Positions 11,744-23,100 of a stretch of DNA of 64,000 nucleotides are shown one piece after another. This DNA is from Echria macrotheca (taxonomy: Eukaryota; Ascomycota; Sordariomycetes; Sordariales; Schizotheciaceae). Location of the stretch: contig MU839851.1 of assembly GCA_030411725.1 (NCBI GenBank), forward strand, positions 62,001-126,000, given 5' to 3'. The notes beneath the pieces were generated by a model. It was not told where the DNA came from, made no database searches, and saw only the letters and a program-made list of their open reading frames with translations. The position numbers and the translations under genes are program-made. The first letter of the stretch is position 1, and each line of letters opens with the position of its first letter.

Positions 11744-14239
11744 ATGGCGGAATCATCGAGCCTCGACCATGCAGCACAGCGGCGATCCACTCGCCTCTCA
11801 CTTGCGCGCACTACAGCCTCCAATTCCCACGACGACGACGACGATGACGACGACTACGACGACGTTGTTGACTTGAATCGCGCAATTCAGAACCTGAATC
11901 GCGCGGTACGTGCAGGTACCAGCGCGACCAAGATTCAGTGGCGCGCCGTGATCCGAGCCTACATTCGGAACAACGAAAACGTCACCGCTTTTCCAGCCTG
12001 GGCAATCGAACATATTGAGCACGGTATCCTCATTAACGCTCTTATGGCCGAGTTCGGCGACAAAGTGCTCAACTTCCTTGCAACCAGCATTGCGCATCGG
12101 ATGCGCGCCATCGCCAAGTGGGCTTCTCTTCCCAACAACGACCCCCGGTTTCTGTGCTTGTATTTCGGCGCTTCAACCTCGAGGACATTCTACGAGAACT
12201 TGGCCAGCATTGCCACTTTCGCCGAGTCCACAGGGCTCGATATCGATCATGTCTATGATCAGATGATGGACGCTTGGCGGTCCCGAGTCGGCCCATCTCG
12301 AACGGATCCGAATCCTGTCTTCGCCAGGGCACCTCTTCGGGATGTTCCTCGTCCTTCTTTCCAACCAAGAGATGCCATAAAAGTTCTTCAAGATTGTAGG
12401 TCAACTAAATCGAATGACCCGAGCATACGACTGACACGTCGAATAGTGGATGGTGATCGCGGACAAGGGGATACCCCACCGAGCAGCATCCAATCTCAGA
12501 GTCCTCGGAGCGAGGTGAGGGGAGACGATGTCAGCGACCATGAGATGATGGACGCGGTCTCAGAAGACCAGTATGATGAGGAAAAAACACGAGCCTCCGA
12601 ATCAACCGTGCTTGGAACGGAGATCGGCCGCCGGGGTAGCTCATGGGAGGCAAGCCTTCCTGGAACCGAGGACCTCAGCGCCGGAAATCGCGAGGTCGAC
12701 AAGGCAGATACGGGCGACATCGACATGGATCACGATCAGCACGCGATCTCAAATTCACCAGTCCTAAATTCCCCCTTCAGACAAGAGGCAGTTCACGTAG
12801 CCCCGGAACTTGCCGCGTCAGGAGACGGCTTCAGCGTCCATCGAGAAGACACCCGGCCAGAAGATGATAATATGGACGAGTGGAACTACGGATCGGCTTC
12901 TGTAGATTCCCCTCAAAACGGTTTGTTCCATCTTCCGATGTGCCACGGAAATGATGCTAATGGTTCTGGGTTGCAAGACTCATTGCACATTTGTGGAGAG
13001 GGCAATGTCCTCGCACTGCCATCGGAAACCGCAGGTATCCAAAAAGACTCCAAAGCAAAAAAAGCGGTCCGACCTTTGTTTGGGGATAACGACTTGGAAA
13101 TGATCAGAAGCAGAAACTCATGGCTTAACGACACCATCATAAGCACATTCATGGACCTTGCGGTTTTCTGCAGACTGGATGCAGGGACCTTGGACTGCAC
13201 ACTCCTCCAGGACCTCGAGAAATCCATCCGGGGGACACCGGCAATTCGCGCTGGTGTCAATATTGACAACTTGGCGGAAGTCATCCTAGGCTTCAATATT
13301 GAGCAAATTCACTGGGTTTGTGTGCACCTTGATCTAGCACAGCGTTGCGCTACACTGTACGATTCCAGAGTGTCCGGATTGCCGACCCAGTCTATCGGGA
13401 ACATGGCTCAACAATTTGTTGAACATGCTGGACCAGACCGGTACAGAGATTGGTCCGCCTGGACACTCGTCAATGGAAGATGTCCCCAGCAGGCCAACAC
13501 CAGCGACTGCGGCGTATTCACAATCGTGGTTGCATTGCATCTTGTCCTTCATCAGCCGGTTCCTGAAAAGCTCAACGGCTCTGTCTGGCGTTTGGTGCTT
13601 GCCTCAATCGCAGATGGAATTCCACTTAGAGACGAGTTTCCGAGAAACCTGTGGGTCTTCACCCCAATATCACCTGCTTCGGAAGAATCACGCAATGGCG
13701 ATCAGGACCGGGATCAATATCAGCCTTCGACTCCGCGCTCCCGCTCATCCCTCCTTCTGCGGGATGCTAGCGCCGAGATCAAAACCGCCCGAAAGGAGTA
13801 CATTCGACTGGCGTGTGAGTCAAGGGAACTATCCCATGATTTGGCCAGCATCCTTCCGCTTCTTGAGGCGTGGCTCACGGCAGGACAGCTGGCAGCGCCG
13901 CTGCTACAGAAAACCATAGATGAGATTCGAATGGCGGAGAATAATCTCCTTGAGGCTGTACAGGAAGCGGCTGGGGTTCTGTATCAAAAGGAAACAAGAG
14001 AGGCATTGTCAAATGCCGCACGCTCAGCTGTAGTGGAATTGCAGGCGAAACGACGGCATCTGAAGAGACGGTATGAGGTTTTGAAGTCTGGTATGCCCAA
14101 CATCGAAAGCACCGCGGCCATGCTGAAAGAATTGGTTGAGGATCTCCAGAGAGCTGGAGGGATGTACCACGAGCAGGCAGAGACCCTGTGGGAGTGGTTT
14201 GTCAAAGAACTGGACAGTATAATCAACGACCACGAGTAG
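11744..14239 (+). CDS. C48 (Ulp1-like) cysteine peptidase-domain protein
   Basis: Single open frame of 831 aa. The N-terminus carries an aspartate-rich run (about residues 29-40) and a helical region to about 185. A long low-complexity acidic/Ser-rich linker follows. A Ulp1-type catalytic domain lies at about 440-640. The triad is visible as His523 (IEQIHWVCVHLD), Asp540 (LYDSR) and Cys589 (SDCGVF), with the oxyanion Gln at 582/583 (CPQQ). The C-terminus (about 680-825) is helical and charged, probably coiled coil. Ulp1 enzymes cut SUMO-type conjugates; many fungal C48 genes are expanded, sometimes transposon-linked, and of unknown substrate. A stretch near 12399-12445 has GT..AG ends and could be a facultative intron, but the frame stays open through it. 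No transposon termini are seen around the gene. Confidence 0.8.
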   Translation: MAESSSLDHAAQRRSTRLSLARTTASNSHDDDDDDDDYDDVVDLNRAIQNLNRAVRAGTSATKIQWRAVIRAYIRNNENVTAFPAWAIEHIEHGILINALMAEFGDKVLNFLATSIAHRMRAIAKWASLPNNDPRFLCLYFGASTSRTFYENLASIATFAESTGLDIDHVYDQMMDAWRSRVGPSRTDPNPVFARAPLRDVPRPSFQPRDAIKVLQDCRSTKSNDPSIRLTRRIVDGDRGQGDTPPSSIQSQSPRSEVRGDDVSDHEMMDAVSEDQYDEEKTRASESTVLGTEIGRRGSSWEASLPGTEDLSAGNREVDKADTGDIDMDHDQHAISNSPVLNSPFRQEAVHVAPELAASGDGFSVHREDTRPEDDNMDEWNYGSASVDSPQNGLFHLPMCHGNDANGSGLQDSLHICGEGNVLALPSETAGIQKDSKAKKAVRPLFGDNDLEMIRSRNSWLNDTIISTFMDLAVFCRLDAGTLDCTLLQDLEKSIRGTPAIRAGVNIDNLAEVILGFNIEQIHWVCVHLDLAQRCATLYDSRVSGLPTQSIGNMAQQFVEHAGPDRYRDWSAWTLVNGRCPQQANTSDCGVFTIVVALHLVLHQPVPEKLNGSVWRLVLASIADGIPLRDEFPRNLWVFTPISPASEESRNGDQDRDQYQPSTPRSRSSLLLRDASAEIKTARKEYIRLACESRELSHDLASILPLLEAWLTAGQLAAPLLQKTIDEIRMAENNLLEAVQEAAGVLYQKETREALSNAARSAVVELQAKRRHLKRRYEVLKSGMPNIESTAAMLKELVEDLQRAGGMYHEQAETLWEWFVKELDSIINDHE

Positions 14240-14591
14240 ACGCGCTAGTCAAATCCACATCTGCATCAGCTATGCAAGAACACAACCGAAGTGCTGAAGT
14301 TGTCTCTAGCAATATCAAGTCTGTGTTGGGGCACTTACATTGGCTGCATTGAATGGTTGAGGGCGCAGGACGGAGAGATCGATGATTTTCGGTGAGAGAG
14401 CTAATAAACGCTTGGCCGCCGAAAAATGAAAGTAAACAGGTCCTAGCGTAAAAATCTTCTTGCACGCTGAAAGTTTAAACCACGTATTCAGTCCATCTCT
14501 TCCAGTTTTTCCTGGCACTGGCTACATAATCAGGAAAACAAGCTTGTTCTTGATGGCGCCCAACTAGCTTCGTTACACAGTTTGCGGATGT
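14240..14591. other. Convergent 3' spacer
   Basis: About 350 bp between the stop codons of the C48 peptidase and the tyrosinase gene. Nothing recognisable apart from 3' flanks. Confidence 0.6.
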
Positions 14592-16109
14592 CTATTCGTA
14601 CATATAACACAGTCGGCCGTCCAAGCCACCCATTGTGCTCATGAGATCTCGCACCTCGACATCCCCAGCTAAGATTCCTAGATTAGTCAGGTCATCGAGT
14701 GTGCCGTTTGGGCTTGGTGGGTTGTTGCCCATGGTTCGGGTCTTGCTGATTTCGAAGAGGCGTTGGGTAAGATTTTGCATCTGCCAGATCCACCATACAC
14801 GGTCGATTTGCGCGTGGTGCAAATAGAAAACTGGATCGCCGGGGCTCACGTAAAAGTCACCGCCCGGGTCGCCACTGACGGTGAAATGCCCGCCCGCATG
14901 GACACCCCATTTCCCCTCGGCAAACTGGCCCTCCAGAACAGTCTGGAACCAGTACGCGTTGGTGTTTTGAGTAATCAGGTCGTATATGTGGCTCGTTGTT
15001 GTCACTGTGGCCGCGTTCTTGTTGATGTCGCGACGCAGGCAGCGCGGGTTGTACCCAAGCCCATCTTTCTGTGGGTTTGGTTCAACATCCAGTGCCAACT
15101 GCAAGCGCGGGCCCAGGTTGACCGTCATGCTACCAGCCACATTAGCTATGGAGCAATGTGAAAAGAGAACTACAAAGCATACTTCTTGAACGGGCCCGTG
15201 GTCACACAACCTCCGCCTTCGCCAGGTGGAATCACATCCCACGGTGCCGGAGCCCCGGGGACAGTAATACCTCTGTGAGGAACGGGTTCTCCATTCCCCG
15301 AGAGACTAAACTCGTCACCATTGAAAAGAGGCGAGTCCAATGGATTTGCAGCGTAGCGGCCCCAGTCCCAGTACTGACACAGGTTCTCTCCGTCAGAAAT
15401 ACTCTTCTGGGTGATGGCAGTCATGGAAACTTACCGGCTGATAACCGCTATATCCGCACTCCGTGCGTAAGGCGTTTTCATAATGCCACAGATAATACCT
15501 GTAACGTCGCGCAACAACGATTAATCGTGTCTGCTCCAGAGACATTCGGGTCGTGCCGAGAATCCCGAATTTTCACCGCGAGTTCAACCAAGATCTCGAG
15601 TGTGACTTACCGATGCCATGGAAGGAAAAATGACTGGGATAGACTGTTAGAAAGTAGCAGAAATGGGAGTGAATGATTCAACAGTACCGAATCATGATTT
15701 CTTTCTGTTTGCACCATGTGGATGACAACGTAGTCATCGAATCTGGTCCTTGCGCCAGGTGCGAAAGACGACGACATGAGTGCAGGTTTGGATTGCAAGC
15801 ATAGCACGGCATCAGTGTAGTCCCGGCGTTCCTGTTTGCTGAGGTCGCCCCTGCTTTCGTGTCAGATTATGGATTGGAAAACCTTGGCAATAGTCCCACT
15901 GACCATTCTTTACGTCGGACGGCCGTCTCTGGCGTGCAGTTCTTCTGCGGATTTCGGGCAAGGTATTCCTCTAGCAATGGTAGAGAGGTGGCCACCAACT
16001 CGTCTACTTTATCTGGCGGAAACGTCCCCGCAAGCACCGAGACAGAAAAGGAGAAGAGGAGAACGAAAAGTCGGATCATGGTCGCGCTCATGTCGGTGTC
16101 CATCTTCAA
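14592..16109 (-). CDS. Secreted tyrosinase-family copper oxidase
   Basis: Tyrosinase/polyphenol-oxidase family with a type-3 dicopper centre, oxidising phenols (pigment or secondary metabolism). Five exons: 16109-15904, 15850-15611, 15498-15435, 15373-15183 and 15129-14592. They sum to 1239 nt, 412 aa, in frame. A secretion signal (MIRLFVLLFSFSVSVLAG) follows; starting at Met11 (16079) would give an ideal signal peptide of a 402-aa protein, so the start is uncertain. CuA-site residues are in the VIHM segment and FLPWHRYYLWHYENAL; CuB lies in GVHAGGHF and DPVFYLHHAQIDRVWWIWQ. Between VQT and FFLPWHR the loop is about 20 residues longer than I expect. It reads through a GT..AG-bounded stretch in frame, so a small intron or an insertion may be mis-modelled there. 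Confidence 0.85.
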
Positions 16110-18843
16110 ATCCAGGTTCAGTCAAACCATTGTACGCGGTGGTTCATCTTTTTAAAGACATGGAATCCAGAACATGACATCGGAACCGTGAATTGTACCC
16201 GGACGTGGAAATCAGGGAGAAAATTACCTATGTGAAACTGTGAATGATTGGAGGCAATATACGACAGCGATTGCTAGTGCCGAATACTACCGGTCCGTGC
16301 CGCTGGCTTAAGTAGGGCCCGAAATTACCTTCAACTTTGGTAGTCCATACACGACGAGGCGGCAGCAGCTACGCCGCAACAACACATTGGCCATGGTTAC
16401 ACAATTGATCGACATCGACGAATAGGAATAACACGTCTTTCTACCGGATACCATGATGTCGTCCCAACGGCTTTCTATCTTTTCAACATATGCACCGACG
16501 AGGTGGCGACGATAAAGCAGGGCGCGTAATTCATCTATCGAAAGACCAGTATGCGATGCCAGTCCTGCGACGGTCACGCCATATCGGGACCAAGCAAACA
16601 GATTACAGTGCAAACACGACGCAACGCGCATCCCGTCCTGCTTGATTTGTCATGGAAAGGACATATTGAAATGCAAGACAAGCCTGGAATAGCATCCGTT
16701 CGTGTCTATTTGTAGCAACAAGATGTTGAACTTCGGTATCCAACCATGTGCACCTAGCTGGTTAATTCTTTGCTGCATTGAGATGTTTGTCCGCATGCTA
16801 GATATGCGCGGAGAATGTTAACATCCCAGGAAATGGATACGGGAATAACAATTACCAAGTCCTATGGGTTCAGTGCCCATTCCACTTCCTGTATTCTACC
16901 TAGGTACCTACCTCAGATAAAGCAGCCAGAATGTGAGCATTACCATGCCCCCACAGCCTGCACCATACCTGTAGCCACATCGTCACACTGTCGGTCTACA
17001 GACTCTGACAGCAGTGTCAAAGCCAATGGTGGGCTGGGGAGGAGTGTAACCAGCCACAGGACCCGGACCGTGGGTTAAACCGTGAGCTGAGCACGCCCAT
17101 TACCCGCGGGCCGGTACGCGAAACGGTGAAGGTCAGGCTTTGGCACCCTGTTCCCTTGCTTCGAACCCCAACAACCAACCGGTCAAAGCAAGTCCCAGCC
17201 ATGCCATACAACTGTCAAGTTTACCTCGATTACCACTACCAGGTCTAGCGGATGGCGCCTTCCAGCCGGCCAAGTCTGAACAATTCGAACAGGGAAATCT
17301 ACAGGCTAGCTACAACAGTAAGGAGACTCAAGGACGGGGCTCTTCGGAGAAGAGGGGGTGGGGGGACGTTGGTCACTGTTGTGTGGTCAGGCTCGACCTA
17401 TCATTGTTGATAAGGCTGTGGCCTATGCCCCAATAGATGGGTTCTCTTCCAGGAGGCAAGATATTTCCTCTTGCTTCCTCAGCTTGTAATAATCACTTTG
17501 GTCTGCCATGGTGGATCGGCGCTACCAGCCTTGACGCGTTACGGACTATTGGTTACATGTAGGGCTCGGCGCTTGAGGGATTTTTGGCTGGTGGTAACTG
17601 ATGATTTCCTGATGCATTGCATCCGTTTTGCGCTGCAGAGATGCACTTCGAGTGAGGCTTACTAGTCCGAATCCCAGACATTTATCCCATCTGTCGCCGT
17701 TGCCGCGCCTTCGTCTCGTGTCCATCACATACCTTATGGAGCAAGGTGGATTGTGATATGCCGTCCGATCTGAGTCACCATTCATCTCTCAAGTGGGGAC
17801 CGGCTTCAGGTTTCAAATGCACTGTGCTCATTTAAGGCATTTTAGGCATGTCGTGTGGCATCCTTCGGCCATCTAGCATTCTCGTTGCCATTCGTAAGAA
17901 CTGGCTCGGCCTACCATTCGCGCAGAATCGTGGACCGACGGCTACTATGTACAGGGCATGTAATGTAACCACACCCTTCCTCTTGCCTCGTTCCTACCAG
18001 CTGCCCGGGATATCTGCAGGCTACAGCCTTGCCTGCACCGACCTCTATGTAGAGACCCGCAGCATCACAAAATACGAAACCCGCTCTAGAGACTATACGA
18101 AGATGAAGTGTCAACTCACAGCGTCCAATCTCTTGAGAAAGTCTGGGACGATTCTGTCGACATCAAGGCAGCTCCAGGTCATTCCAGTGCCCCTATCTCG
18201 GAATATCACCAGTGCCCGCATCTAGGCAGCTATGGCATAAGGCCTCACAGGTTGCATTTGGCCATGCTGTGCAACCAAAGATTACCAAAGTCAGCAAATA
18301 TCACTTTTGAGGGCTGCAGATATGTAACTCTAGCCAATTAGTGGGTCCGGGGAGGTACCTATGCACACTCGCTAGACGTGCATTTTGGCCAAGTGTTCGG
18401 CATGATTCTAGGTCGGGATAGCAAAAGGCTGCCTAGCAAAAGTCCAAATCAAGGAAACCGAGAACAACTGCTAAGCTTCATCGAACCCTGCGTCTCTGTG
18501 ATCTGTCGATCCCTGCATTGCCAAGAGTGTCTGGAGCTAATCGAAATCCCCCAACGCATACCCAAACCCGTCCCCTCATTGCCTGGGCGTAGAGGCTGCT
18601 GCAATGTCACGGCCGTAACCCAATCAGCGACTGGATATCTCAAAGTGCAAACATGCCGCTTTGTGGAGCTGCATTCCTCATGTTAGCCGCCAGTTTTCAC
18701 ATCCCAATAGAAGATAAGAACCCGGCGGGCCGGCAGGATCAGAGACCGATCTTTCTCTCCCTTTCAGTCCATCTATTTCTCTGTAGTCTGCACTCTTTGA
18801 TGTCACATACCCCATCACCACGCCTGAAACCGCACCTAACAAC
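16110..18843. other. Intergenic region, 2.7 kb
   Basis: No protein gene recognised. It contains a degenerate copy (about 17371-17510) of the 200-bp element nested in the transposon further right. Elsewhere only short ORFs without domain signals occur. Confidence 0.55.
17371..17510 (+). repeat. Degenerate partial copy of the 200-bp element at 20047
   Basis: Shares, in the same order, the GTGTGGTCAGG-like start, a GC-rich middle, and a hairpin-forming segment around 17450-17480 (GGAGGCAAGA, spacer, TCTTGCTTCCTC). The rest is aligned only by eye and differs largely by transitions. Its outer ends and any target duplication are not recoverable. Confidence 0.5.
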
Positions 18844-19310
18844 ATGCCTGAAAAGATCGTCCAGTCGACAGATGCGATGGGAGATGCCATCAAAGACCTA
18901 GGCGGGCCGGAAAACATCACGCCCACCAGCCTCGTTGTACGTCCTCTTGCCCATTGCTTCCCCGCTTGGTAGGATGAGCAGCTTGTTGTCTAACTGGCAA
19001 ATAATCGATACAGCGCGCAAAGATGGACGCGCAGGCTAGATCTGGAAACAACAAGGGCCGTTACGCCGGCGTCAACGTCGAGCTTGGTAAGGGTGGAAGT
19101 CAGGGGACGGCCACGATCCGGGCCGACTGGGACCCACAGAAAGGACCTCACATCAACGTAACCAGGGGATCGGAAAAGACAGCCTATCTCGAGTCGCATA
19201 TCCCCGGAACGGACACAGAACGGGCCACGGATCAGCGGAAGCAGACCTTGAGCGACAATGTCGAGAATAGTGGACAGCAGTTTGCCATGGATCGCTTCGT
19301 GCGCAAGTAG
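18844..19310 (+). CDS. Small two-exon protein of unknown function
   Basis: Two exons, 18844-18936 and 19014-19310, give 129 aa. The intron has donor GTACGT and an acceptor at ATACAG, and the frame joins in phase 0. There is no signal peptide or membrane segment, so it is probably cytosolic. The first exon is acidic (MPEKIVQSTDAMGDAIKDLG). The second is rich in Gly, Arg, Asn and Gln and contains WDPQKGPHINVTRG. That short GPHINV-type motif reminds me of the C-terminal regions of some bacterial polymorphic-toxin nuclease domains, but this is memory of a motif, not a family assignment. The gene lies about 290 bp left of the LTR retrotransposon. Codon use looks ordinary for the window. Confidence 0.6.
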
Positions 19311-19601
19311 GGCTAGGCAGTCGTACCTCATATACAGCTTGGAAACCTAGGCGCAGGTAGATAGCTGCTAATATATCCAAGTCGGACGGAACTCGCCATA
19401 ACAATGCGATATCGTCGCGCTATACGCACTGTAGCGGCAAAATGAAGGGGGCAAACCGAAAATGGCTGATTGAGATGAGCTAGGCCAACGATTACGGTTA
19501 CCCTAACCTCCAGAAAAACTGTAATTAGCTCCAAGGAGTGCGGCTGATTGGGCCTAGTATACCTAGTAGAAGGGTTTGTACGTATAGTGCTGCTTACCTA
19601 G

Positions 19602-19754
19602 TGTCAGATTATGGCATGTGTATTGATCGTGTGTGTGTGTGACCTCAAAAGCGTGGAATCTACGTCTTCTACGTATAAATCCTTTCTACCTACTTTCTAT
19701 TAATCGGACTTCACTTAATTATATGGTTCCCTGATTACGTAATTAAATCCAACA
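19602..19754. repeat. Left LTR
   Basis: 153 bp, starting TGTCAGATTATGG and ending AAATCCAACA. It pairs with the right LTR at 25402 over its whole length; the differences visible by eye are mostly C/T and G/A transitions, as RIP would leave. Confidence 0.92.
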
Positions 19755-20065
19755 TACCCCCTTAAGTAATAGCTATCCTCTAAAGCTATTATTTATTTAC
19801 CTATAAAAGTAAGGCTATTCCGAGATATTTATTTTAGTTCCTTCTATTTAATCCTTTAGTTTATTTATTTCTTTTACTATTAGGGGCTAAATTACCCTAT
19901 TTTTTAATAGGTTTATAATATTTACTACGCCGACTTAGGTACGAAAACGGGAAAATTTTAATTTTTTAAAAGCTTTAATAAAACTATTAGTAATTTACTT
20001 TTTAATATTAATATACTATATATAAATCTAATTACCTTTAGCTAATTGTCACGGCTGGGTCACGT

Positions 20066-20087
20066 GGTCAGGCCTGCAGGCCTGACC
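20066..20087. repeat. 22-bp perfect palindrome in the nested element
   Basis: Self-complementary, centred on CCTGCAGG with outer GGTCA/TGACC. Confidence 0.85.
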
Positions 20088-20154
20088 CCGCCGTTATCTT
20101 ATCGTGGGTAGTGGGGCTACGCCCCACCCCACTTCTGTAGATTAGATTCCTTCC

Positions 20155-20185
20155 GAGGAAGCAAGATCTTTCCTCTTGCTTCCTC
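20155..20185. repeat. Hairpin with 12-bp arms in the nested element
   Basis: GAGGAAGCAAGA at 20155-20166 and its exact complement at 20174-20185 around a 7-base loop. The same hairpin, slightly mutated, marks the degenerate copy near 17450. Confidence 0.85.
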
Positions 20186-23100
20186 ACCTTGCAATTAACT
20201 ACGATTGCCAGCGATTGCAGCCACCTGCGTGACCGCCCTCGTGACACTAATTCGCGTAATTAATAATTATAAATATTAACGTATTATAATTTAGTTTATA
20301 ATATAATTATATTTTTAATAATTAGTTAAATTATTTATATATTATTATACTAAAGTTACAATAACTTATTATTTATTTCTATGTTTAATTTAATAATAAA
20401 TTTAATTATAAAACTTACTTTCTTAATTACCTAAAAAGCTACTAATAATTTTACTTTTATAATAAAAATAATAACTATATTTTACTTATTAACTCTCCAC
20501 TTAATAATTCCTTTAAATAACTTTATTACGTAACCTTATAAAAAACGTTTATTAATTAAATTATTTACAAAAAATACATTATTTTAAGTTTTAAAAATAT
20601 TATTACCCCCTAAATTTAACGTATAATTAATAATAAAAATAAAATATTATATTATACGTTATATAGTATTATAATATTTTAAATTAAAATTATTATTAAA
20701 TTTCATTAATTTTAAATAAATAAAAGTAATATTTAACTTAATAATTATTATAGCGTAAAAAAGTAATTTTATTATCTTTTAATAATTAGTAATAGTATAA
20801 TACTTTGTTTTTTTTATTATAAGGTAAAAGTTCCTTTTTTGTTATTAATATATTATGTTTTTTAAAAATTGTAAAAAATTACTTTAACTTATTAATATAA
20901 TTTACCTAAAATAAATAAACCTTTTACTTTTTATAATCGTAAATAACATAAACCTTAAAAAACTATTAAAATTTTTCTTTTCCTTAAAAAAAATACTTTT
21001 TCCTTACTTTTTTTATAAAAATATCCGTTTTACTTTTATTACCTTTACTATAAACTATAACAATATTATTAACGTAAAAGAAAATAATAACCCTATTATA
21101 AATCTAATAATATAGTATATAAAAAATAACTTTATAGTTAAAAATCTATAATATATTAGTAAAATCTTATTATTAAAAAAAAAGAAATTTTTTAAAGCTA
21201 TATAAAGCTTTATTAAGTTGGAAAACTATTTCTACCTTTTCGTAATTAGGTAATTACTGTATATATACGTTATAAGGCATTTTTACATATATAAAGGTAT
21301 TAATAACGTTAAATTAAATTATTTTTAAGTTAAAACAAACGGTAATTATTATAAATATATAAAACGATTTCCCCGCAAAAATTAACGTATAAATACTTTT
21401 AAAAGCTCCCTTAATCTATTAATCTCCCCTTATTATTAAATATACTTTAATCTTTATAAGATATTTTACTTTATTAAACTTATATATATATATTTATATA
21501 TAATTAAAAATCTTTTATTTTTTTATAATAATAATGAAGCATTTTATAAAAAATTATATATTAATTCAGCTATTTATATAAAAAGCTATAACTTTATATA
21601 TTTCCTTATAAAAAAGGTACTTATATATACTTACGTAATTTTAAGGTAGTAAAGGGAAATTTTTTTAATAATATCTTTTATTAAATTTACAAAAAAAAAC
21701 TTATAAATAATTTAACTTTTAACGTAAATTAAACTTATTTATAGTAATTCCCGTTACTATAACGGTATAATACCTTTTTATTTAATATTTCCGCTTTAAA
21801 TTAAGTTTTAATATTTTATAAAATTTATATTATAAAATATTTTCCTTTTTTAATTTACGGATTATTAAAGCTTATTTTCCTATAGTAAAAGCTATTTATT
21901 AAGGCATTTATTAACTTATATCGTTTATTATTACTACCGTAAACGTTATAAAAGTAATAAATAAAGGTAAATTTATATTATTTACGTTTACTATTATTAA
22001 ATATATAATAAAAAGGACTTACTTTAATATTAGCTTTAAATTACTTATTAGTTATATAACGTAAAAGGTAATTTTAAGGTAATTAGTTTTATTACTTTCC
22101 TTCCCCTTAAACTTTAAGCTAAAGGAAAAATTTATTTTTATTATTTCTAAAAAAAAGGATAATATATTTTATAACTCCTAAAGAGAAAAAAACTCTATAA
22201 AAAGGGTTATTTTTAACTTTAAAATGAAAAAAGCACCCTTTAGTTTTTTATTAAGTACTAGCTTTTTACTAAACGTAATATTTAACGCTTTATACGTAAT
22301 TGCAATTTAAAAATAAAATTATTTTAGCTCCTTTAAAAAGAAGTTTTAAAGTAAGTTATTAAACAGCTTTTTATTTTAATCTTAAAATTAAAGGTTATAA
22401 TAGTAAAATTAAGAATAGTTTCTTCCTTTTCCCTTTAAAATCTTTATAGTATTAATAAGTTTATAAAACTTTTTAATTAAGGTTCTAAGGAAATTATTAC
22501 GTAAAGTTTTAATCTTATTATTAAAGATTATATTTTTATTAAAAATTACGTTTTAAATCCTAATTACTTTATTAAGTTTTAAAACCTAAATATAATAAAT
22601 ATTAGTAAAATTATATTTAACAAAAAAGCTAATTTATATATTTAAATTAAGTTTTTAATATTATTACTTTTTTTTTAAGTAGTATTTATTATAACGTAAA
22701 TATAATAACTATAATTATAAAAATAATAAATCTTTAACTTATAATTTACGTTAAAAATTTTATTTTTATATATGATTATATTATAAAAGTCTTTATATAG
22801 GGATTTTTAATTGTTTTTTTCCTTAAAGTACAATTATAGAAATATATAGCCGTTTTATAAATCTTAATTTATAGGATATATAATGGAAATTATATTATAG
22901 TATATATACTTTGCGCTTTTATTTTAATAGCTCCCTTAGCCTATTTAGTATTACTATTTTATTTTTATATATTAGGAGCTAAATTATTAAATTTAATACC
23001 TTTTAAATCTATATAGTTTTTAATTTCTTTAGCTTTAATTAGCTTCTTATTATATTAAATTACCTTTATTTCTATTTCAAATTAAAAAAAAAGTTAAATT

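Larger units (their letters stand above)
20047..20246. mobile_element. Nested 200-bp element (solo LTR or MITE), not RIP-mutated
   Basis: A block of ordinary base composition inside the AT-rich transposon. It starts TGTCACGGCTGGG and ends CTCGTGACA, giving 7-bp inverted ends TGTCACG/CGTGACA. It is flanked by perfect 5-bp duplications CTAAT (20042-20046 and 20247-20251). It contains three hairpins: a 22-bp perfect palindrome at 20066-20087, GTGGGGC/GCCCCAC at 20111-20127, and 12-bp arms GAGGAAGCAAGA/TCTTGCTTCCTC at 20155-20185. TG..CA ends with a 5-bp duplication suggest a solo LTR; the short inverted ends and heavy folding leave a MITE possible. The lack of RIP shows that it arrived after its host was mutated. 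Confidence 0.85.
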
